The notes beneath the pieces are model-generated. The model had not been told where the DNA came from, made no database searches, and saw nothing but the letters and a program-made list of their open reading frames with translations. A DNA stretch of 64,000 nucleotides. Origin: Nymphaea colorata. Its lineage: Eukaryota; Streptophyta; Magnoliopsida; Nymphaeales; Nymphaeaceae. This document shows positions 1-11,535 of this stretch, in pieces (positions within the stretch are counted from its first letter, which is position 1; every line of letters starts with the position of its first letter). The position numbers and the translations under genes are program-made. The DNA lies in the NCBI RefSeq assembly GCF_008831285.2, contig NC_045138.2, forward strand, positions 3,326,143 to 3,390,142, given 5' to 3'.

Positions 1-97
1 ATGAATTTTCTTTCAGAAAACACCAATTTGGCCTTCATCAAAGAAGGATTGTTACATAAAAAATAATAGCAACAATAATAAATGATTCGTCGATCAC

Positions 98-537
98 CAG
101 GAAATAAGCGATGGAGCTTTCCCACCGCTCTCATCCCCACCGCCCTCACCCGAGCCACCGGACCCAGGACCTGAACCCGACCCGCCGAAGCCACCGTTCC
201 CGCCCCCACTGCCGTCATTTGCAACCCTCATAAGCCACCGATAACGAAACCCGTCAGAGTACCGCCGTCGGAAAGCAGAATCCGGAAGGTTGTACCTCGG
301 AGAAGCGGTTGTGCCCGAACCTCTCGAGATTCTGCCAGGAAATGAGGGGAAGCTGGTCGAGCTGCCTAGGGCGAAGAAGGAAGCTGGCGAGTTCTTGGAA
401 CTCAGGCGACCGGTCGGACTTAGGTTTGAGGTCGAGGGCTGGAGCGAGAGGCCGGCAGCAGTGAGGTTGCTGCTCCACATCGCTATCGGATGGATGGTCG
501 TGGCCTGCATCAGGGCGTGGGGATGGACGGGGCCCAT
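98..537 (-). CDS. First exon of a probable Mpv17/PMP22-family organelle membrane protein (partial)
   Basis: Only the N-terminal part lies in the window; the gene continues off the left edge. From an ATG at 537 the minus strand encodes about 147 residues: a Ser/Ala/Arg-rich, acid-poor N-terminus like a chloroplast transit peptide (roughly residues 1-95), then a glycine/serine linker (about 108-138) and the end KAPSLISW. The coding sequence runs into a stop just after a GT donor (TTTCCTG|GTGATC, exon end 98), so a phase-2 intron splitting the Trp codon is likely. Plastid-targeted Mpv17/PMP22 proteins, as I recall them, have a transit peptide, a Gly-rich linker and then a block starting SW-YL-LL before four membrane helices; that resemblance is the basis of the call. 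The helices themselves are outside the window. Other ATGs follow at residues 10 and 20, so the exact start is open. Alternative: another Gly-rich plastid protein. Confidence 0.5.
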
Positions 538-1102
538 GGCTCTGAGGGGTGGGAAAAAGAATCGCCCGTCCTCAAGCTGCCCCTGTCTTGTGTTCTATTG
601 GGAGTAAAATGGATCAGTTCAAACGAGGATCCGAGAAGGAATGAGGCATAGATTTGGTTCGAAAAGTTGTGTTAACTATCGTACAATTTGTCTGCTGAAA
701 TTTTTGCACCATCAGAAAATTCGGTAGCATTTGATGACCCTGTAATAATATTCCTGGAAAAAAGGTTCAAGGAAAATAATTCAGGAAAAAATGCACCAAT
801 TCTAATGCTCCAGAATTAAATATCCAGTCTTAAAACTGTGGCTACTTAGTACATGATTTTTTTTTTTTTTTTGTGGAATTTTTGTCCTACCTTCCGGTTT
901 GGTCATTGAACTTTTGTTGCGAGCGTTGAAAAGTTAACAGGCAAAAAAAATTCCTTCCAAACTTTAATGCAAGTACTAAAGTTTCATGATAACTCCAAAA
1001 CTCCCGGTACTGAAGTTTAGGGTTTGTCAAAAAATGAAACTTTTGAACTAAGTGTTTTATCTTATTAAATTTCATATATTTCAATGAGCCCTAAACATTT
1101 TG

Positions 1103-1142
<40 letters not shown>
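1103..1142. repeat. (TA)n microsatellite
   Basis: About twenty uninterrupted TA dinucleotides, immediately to the left of a MITE-like terminal sequence. Confidence 0.95.
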
Positions 1143-1143
<1 letters not shown>

Positions 1144-1195
1144 CGAATGGTGACCTTAGTTTTTAGAATTACCTAGACAATCTAATATGCACTGT
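1143..1195 (+). mobile_element. Partial MITE-like terminus
   Basis: The stretch GGTGACCTTAGTTTTTAG followed by AATTACCTAGACAATCTA matches the left end of the element at 61778 (GTGACTCTAGCTTTTTAGAG, then TCACCATGCCATCTA) with substitutions. Only this end is recognisable; no right end was found nearby. Like the other copies it abuts a TA array. Confidence 0.4.
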
Positions 1196-2213
1196 TCTAA
1201 CATGATTGAAGGTTAAGAGAAAAATAAGGTTAAGAGAAAAATAAAAAAAAAAATATAATAAGCATTTTAATTTTTTTTAGTTCTATTGAGCAGTTTGTTC
1301 TCTACAATCAGGCCTCAGTTAATTGTCAACCTGTAATCTTCAAGGGGTTGGGGCATTAGTTCGAGCAAGGTCCCATAAGTGGCAAGTTTTCATTTTAAAT
1401 TTTTAAACATCAACTCTTTATGCTGCAAAAAGAAGGTTCTTAACACGCAACTTAAAGCACGATGAAAATGAGAAGTACCAAAATCCAGCCATTATATCAT
1501 AAAACTAGAGAAGATTGAATGAAAGTTTCTGCTCTCTTTTATATAATAACATTAAATCATCATCCTCCTTGCTCATAAAAAAAAATGGTCAACTAGTAAA
1601 TGTTCAATAGTTATTTATCTCTCTTTTTTTTAATTGCAATTTATATGATATGTGCACCTAGTTGGGTTTTTTGGTGTTTCCATTTGAATCTCAAATAATT
1701 GATAGATGTTAGGAGCTTCTGGTCGAGGGCAATAGTATTTAAGTTTTTTTATTTTTAATGGACAACAATATGAAAATAACAAAAATAGTCATGAGGTACT
1801 AATGTAAAAAACAAACTTTTGTGTGTGTTGTGTGGTCAACCGCCCACACATAGCTCACGTAACGGCAAGAGAGAGAATGTTTCCCTTCCAATTCCATCCT
1901 GGAAGGAGCTGGCCCTTTGAACACTGCAACGGCATCCTCCCACTTTCTTGCTGTACTGCGTTTTATGCCACCAAGGTCCAGCCCCTAACGGTTACCCTCC
2001 ACCGCCGCCACCTCCTCCTCCTTACCCTCTATATCTCTGCCACACCTTCCACCGTGTTCTTTGAAGAGCTCCGCTCCGTTTTCCGGCGACCCTCCCACTA
2101 GCACCGGAGTTCGAAAGCTACATTTTCGGTCATCCACTGCTCTGCTCAGAGCCCTTGCTCGTCCGGTTTGTTCCTTTCTGCTCCTTCTCCTGTGTAGCTC
2201 GCTCGCCGGAGAT

Positions 2214-2261
2214 ATGAAGGAACACCAATACCAAGTAACCGGAAGATCGAGTTGTTGCCGG
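2214..2261 (+). other. Orphan first-exon-like segment behind a pyrimidine-rich leader
   Basis: A CT-rich GC-elevated leader (about 1980-2213) with a TATATCT motif near 2030 precedes ATGAAGGAACACCAATACC and 16 codons that end at a consensus donor (CCGG|GTGAGT-like, intron from 2262). The peptide MKEHQYQVTGRSSCCR shares HQYQV-GR with the N-terminus of ribosomal protein L18a, but nothing after it fits. No downstream exons of that family are visible before 4.3 kb. It may be a promoter plus first exon of a lost gene, or chance. Confidence 0.2.
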
Positions 2262-4334
2262 TGAGTCGGATAAAATTTTGAGTTTTCACCAAAAATTAGG
2301 GACATCTTTTGATATCTTCTTTTATCTAGCGATCAGAAAGAAGGTGGATAAATTGGGATATTTTGTTAATGCTCCATGCTGCAGCAAAGCAATCCCGACT
2401 TGGTTATCGCGTTTTATCCGGAAAACATCAAACCCTGTGCCTCGATATATTTGAATTCAAAGTGCTTCGAAGTTGTGAATGTCCAATTTCTTCTCTTCGC
2501 CCGCCATTTTTTTTTCAAGATCCAGTCTTGTCTCGTTTTTTCGTGCAAATTGTGCGCTTCTTAGATTTCGTGCTTCTCCTTTTCTTCCTGTTAGGAGATG
2601 ATGCAACGAGGACAAATATCGTGATTTTGTGAATCCACGATAATAACGCGACATTTTCAGCAAATCTTGCTTTCTACAATGTTTTCATTGATTGATTGTA
2701 GCATTTGCATTATTTTTATTTTAGTATTTGAAAGCCGCTTGTATCTCATCTTTTCTTTTAAATAAAAGAGATAACATCTATGAGATTCAATTACTCATCT
2801 TTTTTTTTTTAAATAAAAGAGATAACATCCATGAGAATAATTTAATGGTAATTTCAATTTTCTTTGTACTACCCAGCTTGCATTGTTAATTATCTTCATT
2901 ATTTTATTATGTTACAGTAATTTTCCCTCACATTTATGAGAAAAGAACAAGAATAATTCAAATTTTGGGGTACTAGAATATAGAAACGGTAGAGTAGAAG
3001 TTTGGTTTGATTGACGTGTCGGCAAAGAAACCCTCTTCCTTAACGGCCAAAACCAAAGCTTGAAGTCGCGGCAACCCTACAACGAGCTTGCCACCTCATT
3101 TAAAAGGAAATCTCCAATGAAGCCCATGTTTTTGCCTATAATGTTATAAAAGGTACTACCTTTTTGAGATTGTCTTACTAGAGGCCATAGAGGCGTGAAG
3201 TGAACTTTATGAAAAAAAAAAAAAAAGTTAGCTGATTTTTTTTTTTTTGCGTTCTTGCTCTCCATCATTAAATTAAGTCCTTGCTTCTTTGGTGATGAGT
3301 TATCTTCAACCTCATTAGAAAAAATTACAGAAAAATGAAGACAATAAATTCATTGCTTAAAATACCAGAAACCTCACTGGAACCCATTTTAGTAACTGTT
3401 TTTAAAAAATGTATTTTTAAAATTTTAACCATCTGACGACAATATTTGACACATAGCAGCATTGATCATTTTTATACACAGATACATCAATGTTATACTA
3501 ACTTAAAATTATAATTAATTAGTAAAATCATCCATATGAAAACTTATTTGAGAAAAGTATAAACAATTAATCTTATAAAAATAAGCATAAAAGTTCTTTT
3601 TTTTTTTTTTACATTTTCTATTTCCGTGTCAAAATTAATCAAGCTTATACATTATCTGATTTGTTTTTTTTTCAGTTACTATCATTGATATGATATTAAC
3701 CCTTCTTATAAATCCTTATTTTGACATCATCAGCGCTTTCCAGTCCCTCTCATAATCTTCCTCTCCCTTGCCATAGTCCATAACTTCTCTCTCTCAAAAG
3801 CATTACCTTGTCATTGACGCAATTGAATCCTCACACTATTCTTGGGCCTGATATGACCGAACCCAAGATTCTTCATGCAGTAAAAAGTTTTTAAGATTTT
3901 TTTTTTCCTCAAATTCGTTTACGACTTTTGCCAATTGACAAATTCATGCCGCCTTATTATAGATTTTCTTCAAAAGTGGTTTAATTTTAGTCTTTATAAT
4001 TTTTTTTCCTTTGCATGAAATCAAACACCAGGTGGATAAAATGGCCAATGGAATAGATTTTCTTATCAAAAGAGATGTTAAGCGTCCATTTGTCAATTGT
4101 AACGGGACAGGCATGAATTTGTCAATTTCTAGAAGTCGGGGATAAATTTAGAAAATGTTTCTGCTCAGCTCTTGTCCGTTTAAATGGTGTATGTGCTAGA
4201 TCATCTCTATGTCTCTCGCTGGCGATCGCAGGTCGGAGCTAAAAGCCGGTCATTTTCCGGCAAGCTAGCCGTCTGATCTCTCACGGGAAGTCCATCTGCT
4301 TCTCGGCCGAAGATTTCGGCGTGGGGAAAAAAAG
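2262..4334. other. Intergenic, AT-rich, no gene seen
   Basis: AT-rich with poly-A and poly-T tracts (for example 3213-3250 and 3597-3612). A short local duplication near 2754-2834 repeats AAATAAAAGAGATAACATC twice. The last 150 bases rise in GC and are the probable leader of the VQ gene at 4335. No other coding signal. Confidence 0.6.
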
Positions 4335-4916
4335 ATGGAGCGCACGGGCGGCCGGGCCAGCCAGAGCGCGGCCTCGACGACGTTCGTTCAGGCGGACACG
4401 GGGACCTTCCGCGAGCTGGTTCAGCGGCTGACCGGCCCCTCCAACGAGGCTCGCAAGAGTCCGCCGGCTCAGCTTCCGGAGTCTAGCGACGCCACCGCGA
4501 AGTCCGTGGGAGTGAAGAAGCCGGCGTTCAAGCTGCATGAGCGGCGGCAGAGGACGAAGATCGAGATCAGGCCCGGTGTTCACGTCAGCAGGGGACCCCT
4601 CTTCAACTTGAACCTGCCGGCGGCCACGTCAAGGACCGGAGACTTCCCTTCTCCGCCGCCCGCCCCAGGCGTGTCTCCCGTAGGCACGTCGTTCTCATCA
4701 CTGACGCTTGCTGACGGTGAGCTCAACGTCGTCGTCGCCGCCGCCGCCGGCTCTCTGGCGAGGTCGCCCTCCCTCTCGCCCAGCGAGGAGGAGGAGAAGG
4801 CCATCGCGGAGCGGCGGTTCTACCTTCACCCTTCGCCCCGATCCCGAACCGGTTTCGTCGAGCCCGAACTTCTCACGCTCTTCCCACTGACGTCCCCCAA
4901 CTCCAAGGAACCCTAA
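4335..4916 (+). CDS. VQ motif-containing protein
   Basis: Single-exon gene of 193 residues. The diagnostic VQ motif FRELVQRLTG lies at residues 25-34, preceded by TTFVQADTGTF, the usual run-in of the VQ4/VQ13/VQ31/VQ33-like group. Further family blocks are KPAFKLHERR, RFYLHPSP and a C-terminal LLTLFPLTSP, the last two including Ser-Pro sites that MAP kinases phosphorylate in related proteins. VQ proteins are small nuclear, mostly disordered cofactors that bind WRKY factors through the VQ motif and act in defence and stress signalling. Length, missing introns and high GC within AT-rich surroundings are normal for the family. The ATG at 4335 is chosen because conserved sequence begins right after it. 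Partner WRKY and pathway cannot be read from the sequence. Confidence 0.93.
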   Translation: MERTGGRASQSAASTTFVQADTGTFRELVQRLTGPSNEARKSPPAQLPESSDATAKSVGVKKPAFKLHERRQRTKIEIRPGVHVSRGPLFNLNLPAATSRTGDFPSPPPAPGVSPVGTSFSSLTLADGELNVVVAAAAGSLARSPSLSPSEEEEKAIAERRFYLHPSPRSRTGFVEPELLTLFPLTSPNSKEP

Positions 4917-5243
4917 CCCGGAGCGAACCGACCCAATCTAGAGGCTGCCGGACCAGGCAGCCCGTGCATAAAGAAAAGTAAGCGTAGCACACTTATTCCT
5001 CGCCGGAAATTAAACCGACAGGATCTGTAAAGAAACTAAGTTTTGACTGTAAATCAGATTTCTTACTTCGATGTCAAAATTATATTCGGTGAAAAAAATG
5101 TGTGTGTGCATATTTGCTTGTGTGATAGCGTAATTTATTATGACCGGAGGACAAACTAGAGAAATCTGGCCTGATTAACTCAAACCACCTAGACAATCTT
5201 ACTTGATTAGGTACCTCTCTTTGTATATATATATATATATATA

Positions 5244-5440
5244 AGCCTAATCGTGACTATAACATTTCATGGTCACCTAGCCATCTAGCTATGACGGTCT
5301 AATTCAATATGATGGATGTAAGTATTTTTGTTATTTAGTATTAGTTTTCATTTTTTCTTTATTTCTTTCAACCATTCATTTGCATCAAATGGATGGCTTT
5401 GATTAAATGGTTGGGTAACTCTACATAGCCAAAAACATCA
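5244..5440 (+). mobile_element. MITE-like element, copy A, between two TA arrays
   Basis: About 200 bp with degenerate inverted ends: left GTGACTATAAC...ATGGTCACCTAGCC, right GGGTAACTCTACATAGCC. The interior (TATGATGGATG, later CATCAAATGGATGGC, then GATTAAATGGTTGGGTAACTC) aligns with the element at 61778-62008 along its length. No coding capacity. Flanked on both sides by TA arrays, consistent with insertion at TA. Confidence 0.6.
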
Positions 5441-5443
5441 TTC

Positions 5444-5444
<1 letters not shown>

Positions 5445-5497
<53 letters not shown>
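5445..5497. repeat. (TA)n microsatellite
   Basis: Roughly 26 uninterrupted TA units at the right side of MITE copy A. Confidence 0.95.
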
Positions 5498-5500
<3 letters not shown>

Positions 5501-7589
5501 AAAAAGAAGGGAAAAATTAGTAGAAAATAATTGTTAGATCATGAACAAAAACCATACGCTTTAATTTCTTACTAAAAGATTATTTCAAATAAAATATAAA
5601 CATCTTAATATATCTATGAAAACTATTCGCATGTAAAAACATGTTTCGATGCAAATTGTTTCTATGAAAAGTGTGGATTTTCTATTGTCAAAATGTTGTT
5701 TCTATGGGAGCCATTCATTTTTGCTTATTATAAAACACTATTAAAGTCCAAAACATAAACAATTTGATATGTATATTCTTATGATCATATTGATAAGGTT
5801 AACTTGCAAAAAAAGTACACAAAGCTACATAATATATATATATATATATATATATATAGATATTACCATATGATACAAGGCATTGCATGGATATGATTAA
5901 ATACACTGGCCCATGCACTGAATTGGATGTGCAATGAGAGATCCAATTCAACGAGAGACTAGAGCCTCGACAAAGAAATCCAGAAATTATATATATCGAA
6001 GAATTGAATGTCAACTGAACTGAATAGTCTAACTCTACAGAGATAAAATACACACAAATTGATACATAAGGTAGGACAAGCAGTGCAATCTTTCCAGCGG
6101 ATAATACTTGACTAGGCATTAGGATTTCTGCAACAAAACTCTTTCCTGCACTGAAATGGCAAGTAACTTTAGAAACATAGGTTTAAAATATCATAAATGA
6201 TAATTGATGTAGCTTAAGGCGAGCCAAGCAACAAATCAAACAAGTACACAATAAATTCTTTGGAGGACATGTTAGTATGACTTTGGAAAGCCACATGAAA
6301 TGGTGATAAATAACCTCTTGGTAATTTTTGCACCTAAAAAGAAAGAAGTTTCTGCTTGAAAAAAACTCCTTAAATGATGTCAAAATTTTGACAAGATCCT
6401 TCCTCTACTTGTCCTATTCCTTTTATGCAACAGTTCCTTCTGAATGAGAAAAAAATGAATACACGGTTTGCTTCTAAACAGGTTTACAACCTAATTTAAA
6501 GCTTCTCCCCAAGGCTCCCATTTTTAAAAAATCTCAGGTGTTTTGGTGTCAATGTAAATGCAACATCTAACCATGGATAGATATTTTATCCTCAAGATGA
6601 TGAGAAGCAAGACACTTCTGAAGACCTTCAAGTTGTCAGTGTTAGCAACTTTGACTAGAAATCTGTACCTAAGAATTATTTCCTAAAACTTCTGAAGATG
6701 GTGCATGACTGATCGAGTACAAAGCCAAGCCAGATGTTTCAACTTTCAACCTACTACATTCTTTGCATATTTCCTATAAATCAACAAGGCAATGCCTAAC
6801 TTTGGACCCCAAAATCCAGTATACATTTTGAAAAAGTCAAAGCATGTCCTAAACCACCTAAATGTAGTAAAGTATGGCTTCAGTAGAAATTTCTTTTAAA
6901 TAACCTTGTAATTTTTTTTTTTCTCAAACATCAGAGAGACAACATTAATAAGATTTTTCATAATGTTAACCAAAGGATATACCATGATTCAGATTTCACG
7001 TAACTATAATGAGCAAAGTAACAAAAAGGAAAATAGCGAAAGGACAAAGTTGGTCACAAACATGTTAATTTTAGCAGTTTTGGCTCATATTTTCAAAAAC
7101 ATAAAATTTTTAATTCCTAAAATTCTATTGAGGGAAACCATTTTTCCACCAAATGCGCAAGAAAAACTTCACCAATAAAAACCCTGAAAATTATGCATGT
7201 AATTCAGCAAGTTGGAACATAGAGTGTCAATCTTTTAGTTAATATCTTCCATTGTACACATGCACAAACAAATGCAGGTGACAGAAACTTGTATTAATTT
7301 TACCTAGTAGATGCACAATAAACAAGATTTCTGTTCTCCAAAACACCATCCATTTGGAGGCACTCAACCTGCACTAAGAAATAAAAATATATGATGCATG
7401 ATTCCCATCTTTTTTGGAATATCAATATCACTCGATGAATAGCGAAGCAGAAGGCGAGCAATGAATTAAGACATATATGTATATACATACATACATACAT
7501 ACACACACACATATATATATATATCACTACCGCATATATCATGCACAGCAGCACATGTATTATACGGTGAGGAATTTGTCGGGTATAAT

Positions 7590-7880
7590 ATGGCAAAGTG
7601 GTATATCTCAAGAAAATCTTGGTAAATTTTTAAAAATTTTAAAACATTTAATGAAATCTGAAAATTATAAAAATAACAAAATAATAAAAAATAAATAAAA
7701 AATAAAAAAATGTGTATAATATGTGTTTTTTCTACATTTTTTATTTTTTTGGCATTTAAAAAAAAAACGCATCTAATTGTCGTTTTATACAGCTGACTTA
7801 TTTCTCACATATTATATGTGTTTTTTTTCGAATAATACGTGTTTTCTGTGGCAATGATATATTTTTACCCGCATATGCAA
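7590..7880 (+). repeat. Dispersed AT-rich repeat, copy 1
   Basis: Shares a long colinear series of blocks with 36925-37170: AAAATCTTG-TAA, AAAATTTTAAA-CATTTAAT, AAAATTATAAAA, TACGTGTTTT-like runs, ATTTTAAAAAAAAAA, TTTTATAC-G-TGACCTA/TGACTTA and a closing CTGTGGCA or TTTGTGACA. No coding capacity. Class unknown. Confidence 0.5.
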
Positions 7881-8499
7881 CTAGATCGCTGAAATCAAGA
7901 AACGTAAAAAATTAACCGTTTCGTTAATTTGCAAGGAGAAGTCGCCGAAATGAAGTATATACCAATGCTTTGAATATATTAACGTGGAAACCAGAAACTA
8001 GCATGTCCCGACCTATCCAAAAGAACTAGAAGAAGATGATAAAGGAGGTCTCTTTTCTCTCAATAAGAAAGCTAATCATAACAACATGAAGCTCATCAAA
8101 TTTCTAGTCAGGGAAAGCGACTAACCGCGAATGCGATTACTTTATTGTCCTTCCTGGCAAAATAAAGGAAATCTGCTTGAACTTGGCAGCAAGCTATGGT
8201 TTAACAGGTCCTTTATTTTGAATAAGTAACGCGATCGCTAACAATCGTGTACATCTCTAATTTTTCCATCTAAGTAGCCATCAGGGCTACTTTGAGTCAA
8301 ACTGTTTAAGATATGTGTGTGTGTGCTGCTAGCTCTCTTTGGATGTTAAAAATCCGTTTGATCAGAGACTCAACAAAATAATGGTTGGTTGGTCACTGTT
8401 GCAACATTGGGCCCTCACCAGCAAAATGGAAGAGGTATGCAAGCTATCCTAATAATTAATTAGTGAAGAAATTTTGAGGGATATACATCTTACATTTTT

Positions 8500-8996
8500 T
8501 TCAGCTATGTTGAAGGCATCCTTATGGCTGATGTGACGGTTACATGTTTTTATCCTTTGGATCTCTTCCCTGCAAGGCACGTATGCCGCTTACTTACAAA
8601 CGCCTTCGGGCATCCCTTGAAAAGAATGATGGTTAACCGTGCAACACATATGATAAGGATGTCATCATTATGAAAAGGATCGTTTGCAAATATGGTGGCA
8701 AAGATCAAGACGATGGATTATGAAAACAGTTACGAGCACAAATCAAGGAACCGTTTTGTCGATAATGAATATCTTGTAACAACCCTTTAAAATAAGGAGT
8801 TATCTCAGTTGTAATGCCTATATATAAGAGATTGACATACTTTATCAATTTCAAAGCCGATGTCCTTCCGTGGATAAATAAAATTACTCCACTCTTTTAT
8901 ATTTTTTATCATCCTTATCTGGTGAGCCCCAATTAAAGCACAAGAACTCGTGTCCCAACCCCTCCCTTCCTTTCTCTGATCTCCTTTAATCCCAAT
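8500..8996 (+). repeat. Possible LTR remnant or other old repeat
   Basis: Moderate-GC stretch ending in a TATATATAAGAG motif at about 8820, followed by an AATAAA signal near 8875, then a T-rich tail. This promoter plus polyadenylation spacing resembles the U3-R-U5 part of an LTR, but I found no second copy, target duplication or coding domain in the window. Confidence 0.2.
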
Positions 8997-8997
8997 C

Positions 8998-9024
8998 CTA
9001 GGGTTTAGGGTTTAGGGTTTAGGG
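8998..9024. repeat. Short telomere-type repeat run
   Basis: About four tandem units of the plant telomere heptamer TTTAGGG. Too short to be a telomere; either a telo-box-like regulatory motif or a small interstitial telomere repeat. Confidence 0.8.
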
Positions 9025-9030
9025 TCAATT

Positions 9031-11325
9031 CTGATTAATAACTTAGCTAGACCAAAGGTTGAAATCCCAACAGGGAACAGCGAAAATGTCCGGATCATGA
9101 ACTGGTCTACTAGCTATAGGAAATTTCAGTTCATACTTGATGAATCGATTGTATGCAGAAAGGACTTGTTGCCTTTTTTCTGATGCTGCACAAAAGCAAC
9201 TTCATTCTTACTCGCAAGAATCTACATTTTCTCTGGGTTTTGCAAACACGACTAATTATTTCTTGAAAATAAATAATGTTTGAGAGGTCTTGTTAGTTGT
9301 CAGATACGGTTTTACTCGAGATTTGGAGAATATTTTTCTGTTTGTGGAAATTAAGAACATGAGATGGACAAAAAAATAAAAAAATAACTGCATTTTCTTT
9401 CACGTTAATTCGCCAGGGATGCTCATAAACAATGAAAAATGCTCATTAATCAAATTGTCGGCTGGCTAGCCGACTCCGCTGGCCCTGATGGTGTTTAATT
9501 TGCTAGTCTGGATGCAACAAAAAAGTTACCAGAAGTGCAAGCACTTGCTAATCATGTTTAATTTGATTAAACATACATACTTATACAATTCAGATAGATC
9601 TGCTTGACGGTTACCATTGTTGATAGATTGGATTTATTTTGGTTACACTTGATCAAGTTTAATTAATAAGCTGCTAAAGTTCAACTAAATATCAAATCTA
9701 GTTTTCTTAATAATCAATAAATAACTAATTAAATGAATATTCATTCATTTAGAAATCAAACTATGTTCAATAACTACCCACGGTTTCATGTGGATTTACA
9801 ACTGAACTCAAAAACTAGTCGAGCTAATCTTCTATTAAAGCTCGTGAAGGAAACAACCACCAAAAGAGAGAGAGAGATTGGCCTAGTTCAACTTCAACTC
9901 TAGCTCGACCCTTACATAAGAGACCGAGGCACATGGCCAGCTGTCTTGGCAATGGCGCTGACGGAGGTGGCAGGAGAAACGGGACCCTTGGAGGTAGAAG
10001 GCAAACCATGCCCAAAGGCAACAAGTCACAGATCGAGTGCCCAATAGCACCACTGGTCGAGGGTTGTCAGTAGGACAAGCGAGTGCAGAGTCCAACAAGG
10101 ATGGACAGATTGGCCAAGGTCGGACAGACATACAGGGCAGAAGTACAGGCCAGACGCGCCAGGCCAAAACTAAGGCGTCAGTAAGGTTACTAGGCAGAGC
10201 AACCGAAGAGTCAAGACAGGAGATAAGTTGTCAGTAGTTCCGACCCTGTGAGCCAATTGGAACCAAGCCTAAGTCAAGTCCAAACCCGGCCAGAGAGGTA
10301 GATTAAGATAGAGTCCTTAGCGTCTCAGTCCAGTCGTCTGTTTGAGTGTTTAATTTACAACGAGTCATTTCATTTCCTTTTTGCTTTATAGAACCGTCTC
10401 GGTTAGGGTTATGTAAACCGAGACATTGTTAGACTATTTAAGTTCTCTTGTAAGCCATTTTTGGCATTCTTGCTTTTGAAATAGAAATTGCTTGAGATCT
10501 CTCTCTCCTTCCCCGCCCTTTGTGATGTGTATCTCCCCCATCGTTGTGGTGGTGTAACCCAAACTCTTCAACTCGTGGTTCTGGCCGAAGAGAAGAAGAG
10601 GAGCTCGTGAGAGTGGTGGTGGCCGAAAAACCACCATTGGTGACGATTTCCTACATGCAAATCCCCGACGAAAAGATATCTCCTCTCGATATGGTTGTCC
10701 TCGAACACGGAGGGCTTCAAGAGGCCGGACGAGGTCACAGGTAGGCTTGGAGAAAGGTGGGCCATGGTTCTGTCCAGCTAGTACCCTAGCATTGACGACT
10801 CCAGTAGCGAAAGCAAGATTGGTATCGTGGAAACTCCCACACGGTTCCTTCTCTTTTGCTGGTTCTAGACTTGACCGACGCCACCCTAGTAGGCTAGCTT
10901 CCTCCCCGGGCACATCAGGAAGGTGGGTAGTCATAAAGGTAGGCCGAATCCCAGTCATGGCAAGTTTGGTGAAGCTCGGCCCTAGTAGGCTGCATTCCTC
11001 CTATAGGATCCAGGGAGTGTGTGGCCGGAGAGGTCGTGCTAAGCACAAGCTTGGCCGGTTCCTTCGCTAAGCAAAACCACAGATGTTGGTGGTCACTGTC
11101 GGTAGACAGCTGGTGGTGTTCGACGACATTGCTAGGTGGAGCACAGCGGAAACCCAATAGAGCACCTGCAAGAAACAAGGCAAACCTGCGGGGTTGCACT
11201 CGGAGACAACCGAGGCAAGAGCTCGGTAAATCGCCAGGCACATGTAGAGTGACAGGCCAAGCCACTCCCAAGTCCGACTTCGAACAGTGGCAAATCGCAA
11301 GGTGCCGGAATCTCTCAATTCGGTG
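9031..11325. other. Gene-free repeat-derived stretch, LTR-like in part
   Basis: The first 750 bases are AT-rich and featureless. From about 9830 to 11325 GC rises and frames are broken. The part around 10330-10560 (CTATTTAAG, then a run of R/U5-like T-rich and CT-rich sequence) resembles a gypsy-type LTR end, but no reverse transcriptase, integrase or second LTR is readable. I could not assign the open frames here to a protein family. Confidence 0.35.
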
Positions 11326-11329
11326 ATTG

Positions 11330-11535
11330 TAATTCCTGTCGTACCTCCCGCCTTGGAGCCGCGGAGTCGCCAGGCGGCAGCGTCATAAGCTCGCATCGCC
11401 TCCTCCGTCGTATCGAAGGTGCTGAGCGGCACCGACCTATCCTATCGTGTATCTCGGCAACCACCATCCCCAGGGGCGCTTCCTCACACCACGGTAGCTG
11501 TTCTGCAACACTACATCGGCGGTGGAGTTCACCCC
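11330..11535 (-). pseudogene. AP2/ERF-domain gene fragment
   Basis: On the minus strand, about 11514-11480 encodes SYRGVRKRPWG, the start of the AP2/ERF DNA-binding domain. A one-base shift later the frame gives VAEIHDR, and after a further shift STFDTTEEAMRAYDAAAW and RLRGSKA, the end of the same domain. The order and spacing are right for one domain of about 60 residues, so this is an ethylene-response-factor gene broken by at least two frameshifts. The sequence after GSKA no longer matches the family (the usual RTNFP block is missing). It sits antisense to, and just upstream of, the glycosylase pseudogene. Confidence 0.8.

Larger units (their letters stand above)
538..2000. other. Intergenic, AT-rich, no gene seen
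   Basis: Probable 5' flank of the minus-strand gene to the left, followed by low-complexity AT-rich DNA. It holds a T-tract near 858-872, a TA dinucleotide array at 1103-1142 and, directly after it, a partial copy of the MITE-like family described at 5244 and 61778. No other coding signal. Confidence 0.6.
4917..7589. other. Intergenic with microsatellites and a MITE, no gene seen
   Basis: After the probable 3' end of the VQ gene the region has TA arrays at 5224-5243, 5445-5497 and 5831-5858, one MITE-like element (5244-5440) and a compound tetranucleotide/CA/TA repeat near 7470-7524. Open frames here are short, AT-driven and without family motifs. Confidence 0.6.

Noticed and set aside
290-607. 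105-codon plus-strand frame opposite the left-edge exon
   Set aside because: Shadow of the minus-strand transit-peptide exon; no motif of its own.
1303-1390. tRNA-like TTCGA word
   Set aside because: No cloverleaf arms around it; no tRNA gene found anywhere in the window.
4281-4583. 100-codon minus-strand frame over the VQ gene
   Set aside because: GC-rich antisense shadow of a clearly recognised VQ protein.
7477-7698. Frame made of Tyr-Ile and Thr-His repeats
   Set aside because: Translation of a CA/TA microsatellite; the same holds for frames at 21749, 25570, 34013, 51689 and 61808.
10434-11070. Several 100-170-codon frames on both strands at 10.4-11.1 kb
   Set aside because: Moderate-GC repeat DNA with open frames on both strands and no recognisable domain.
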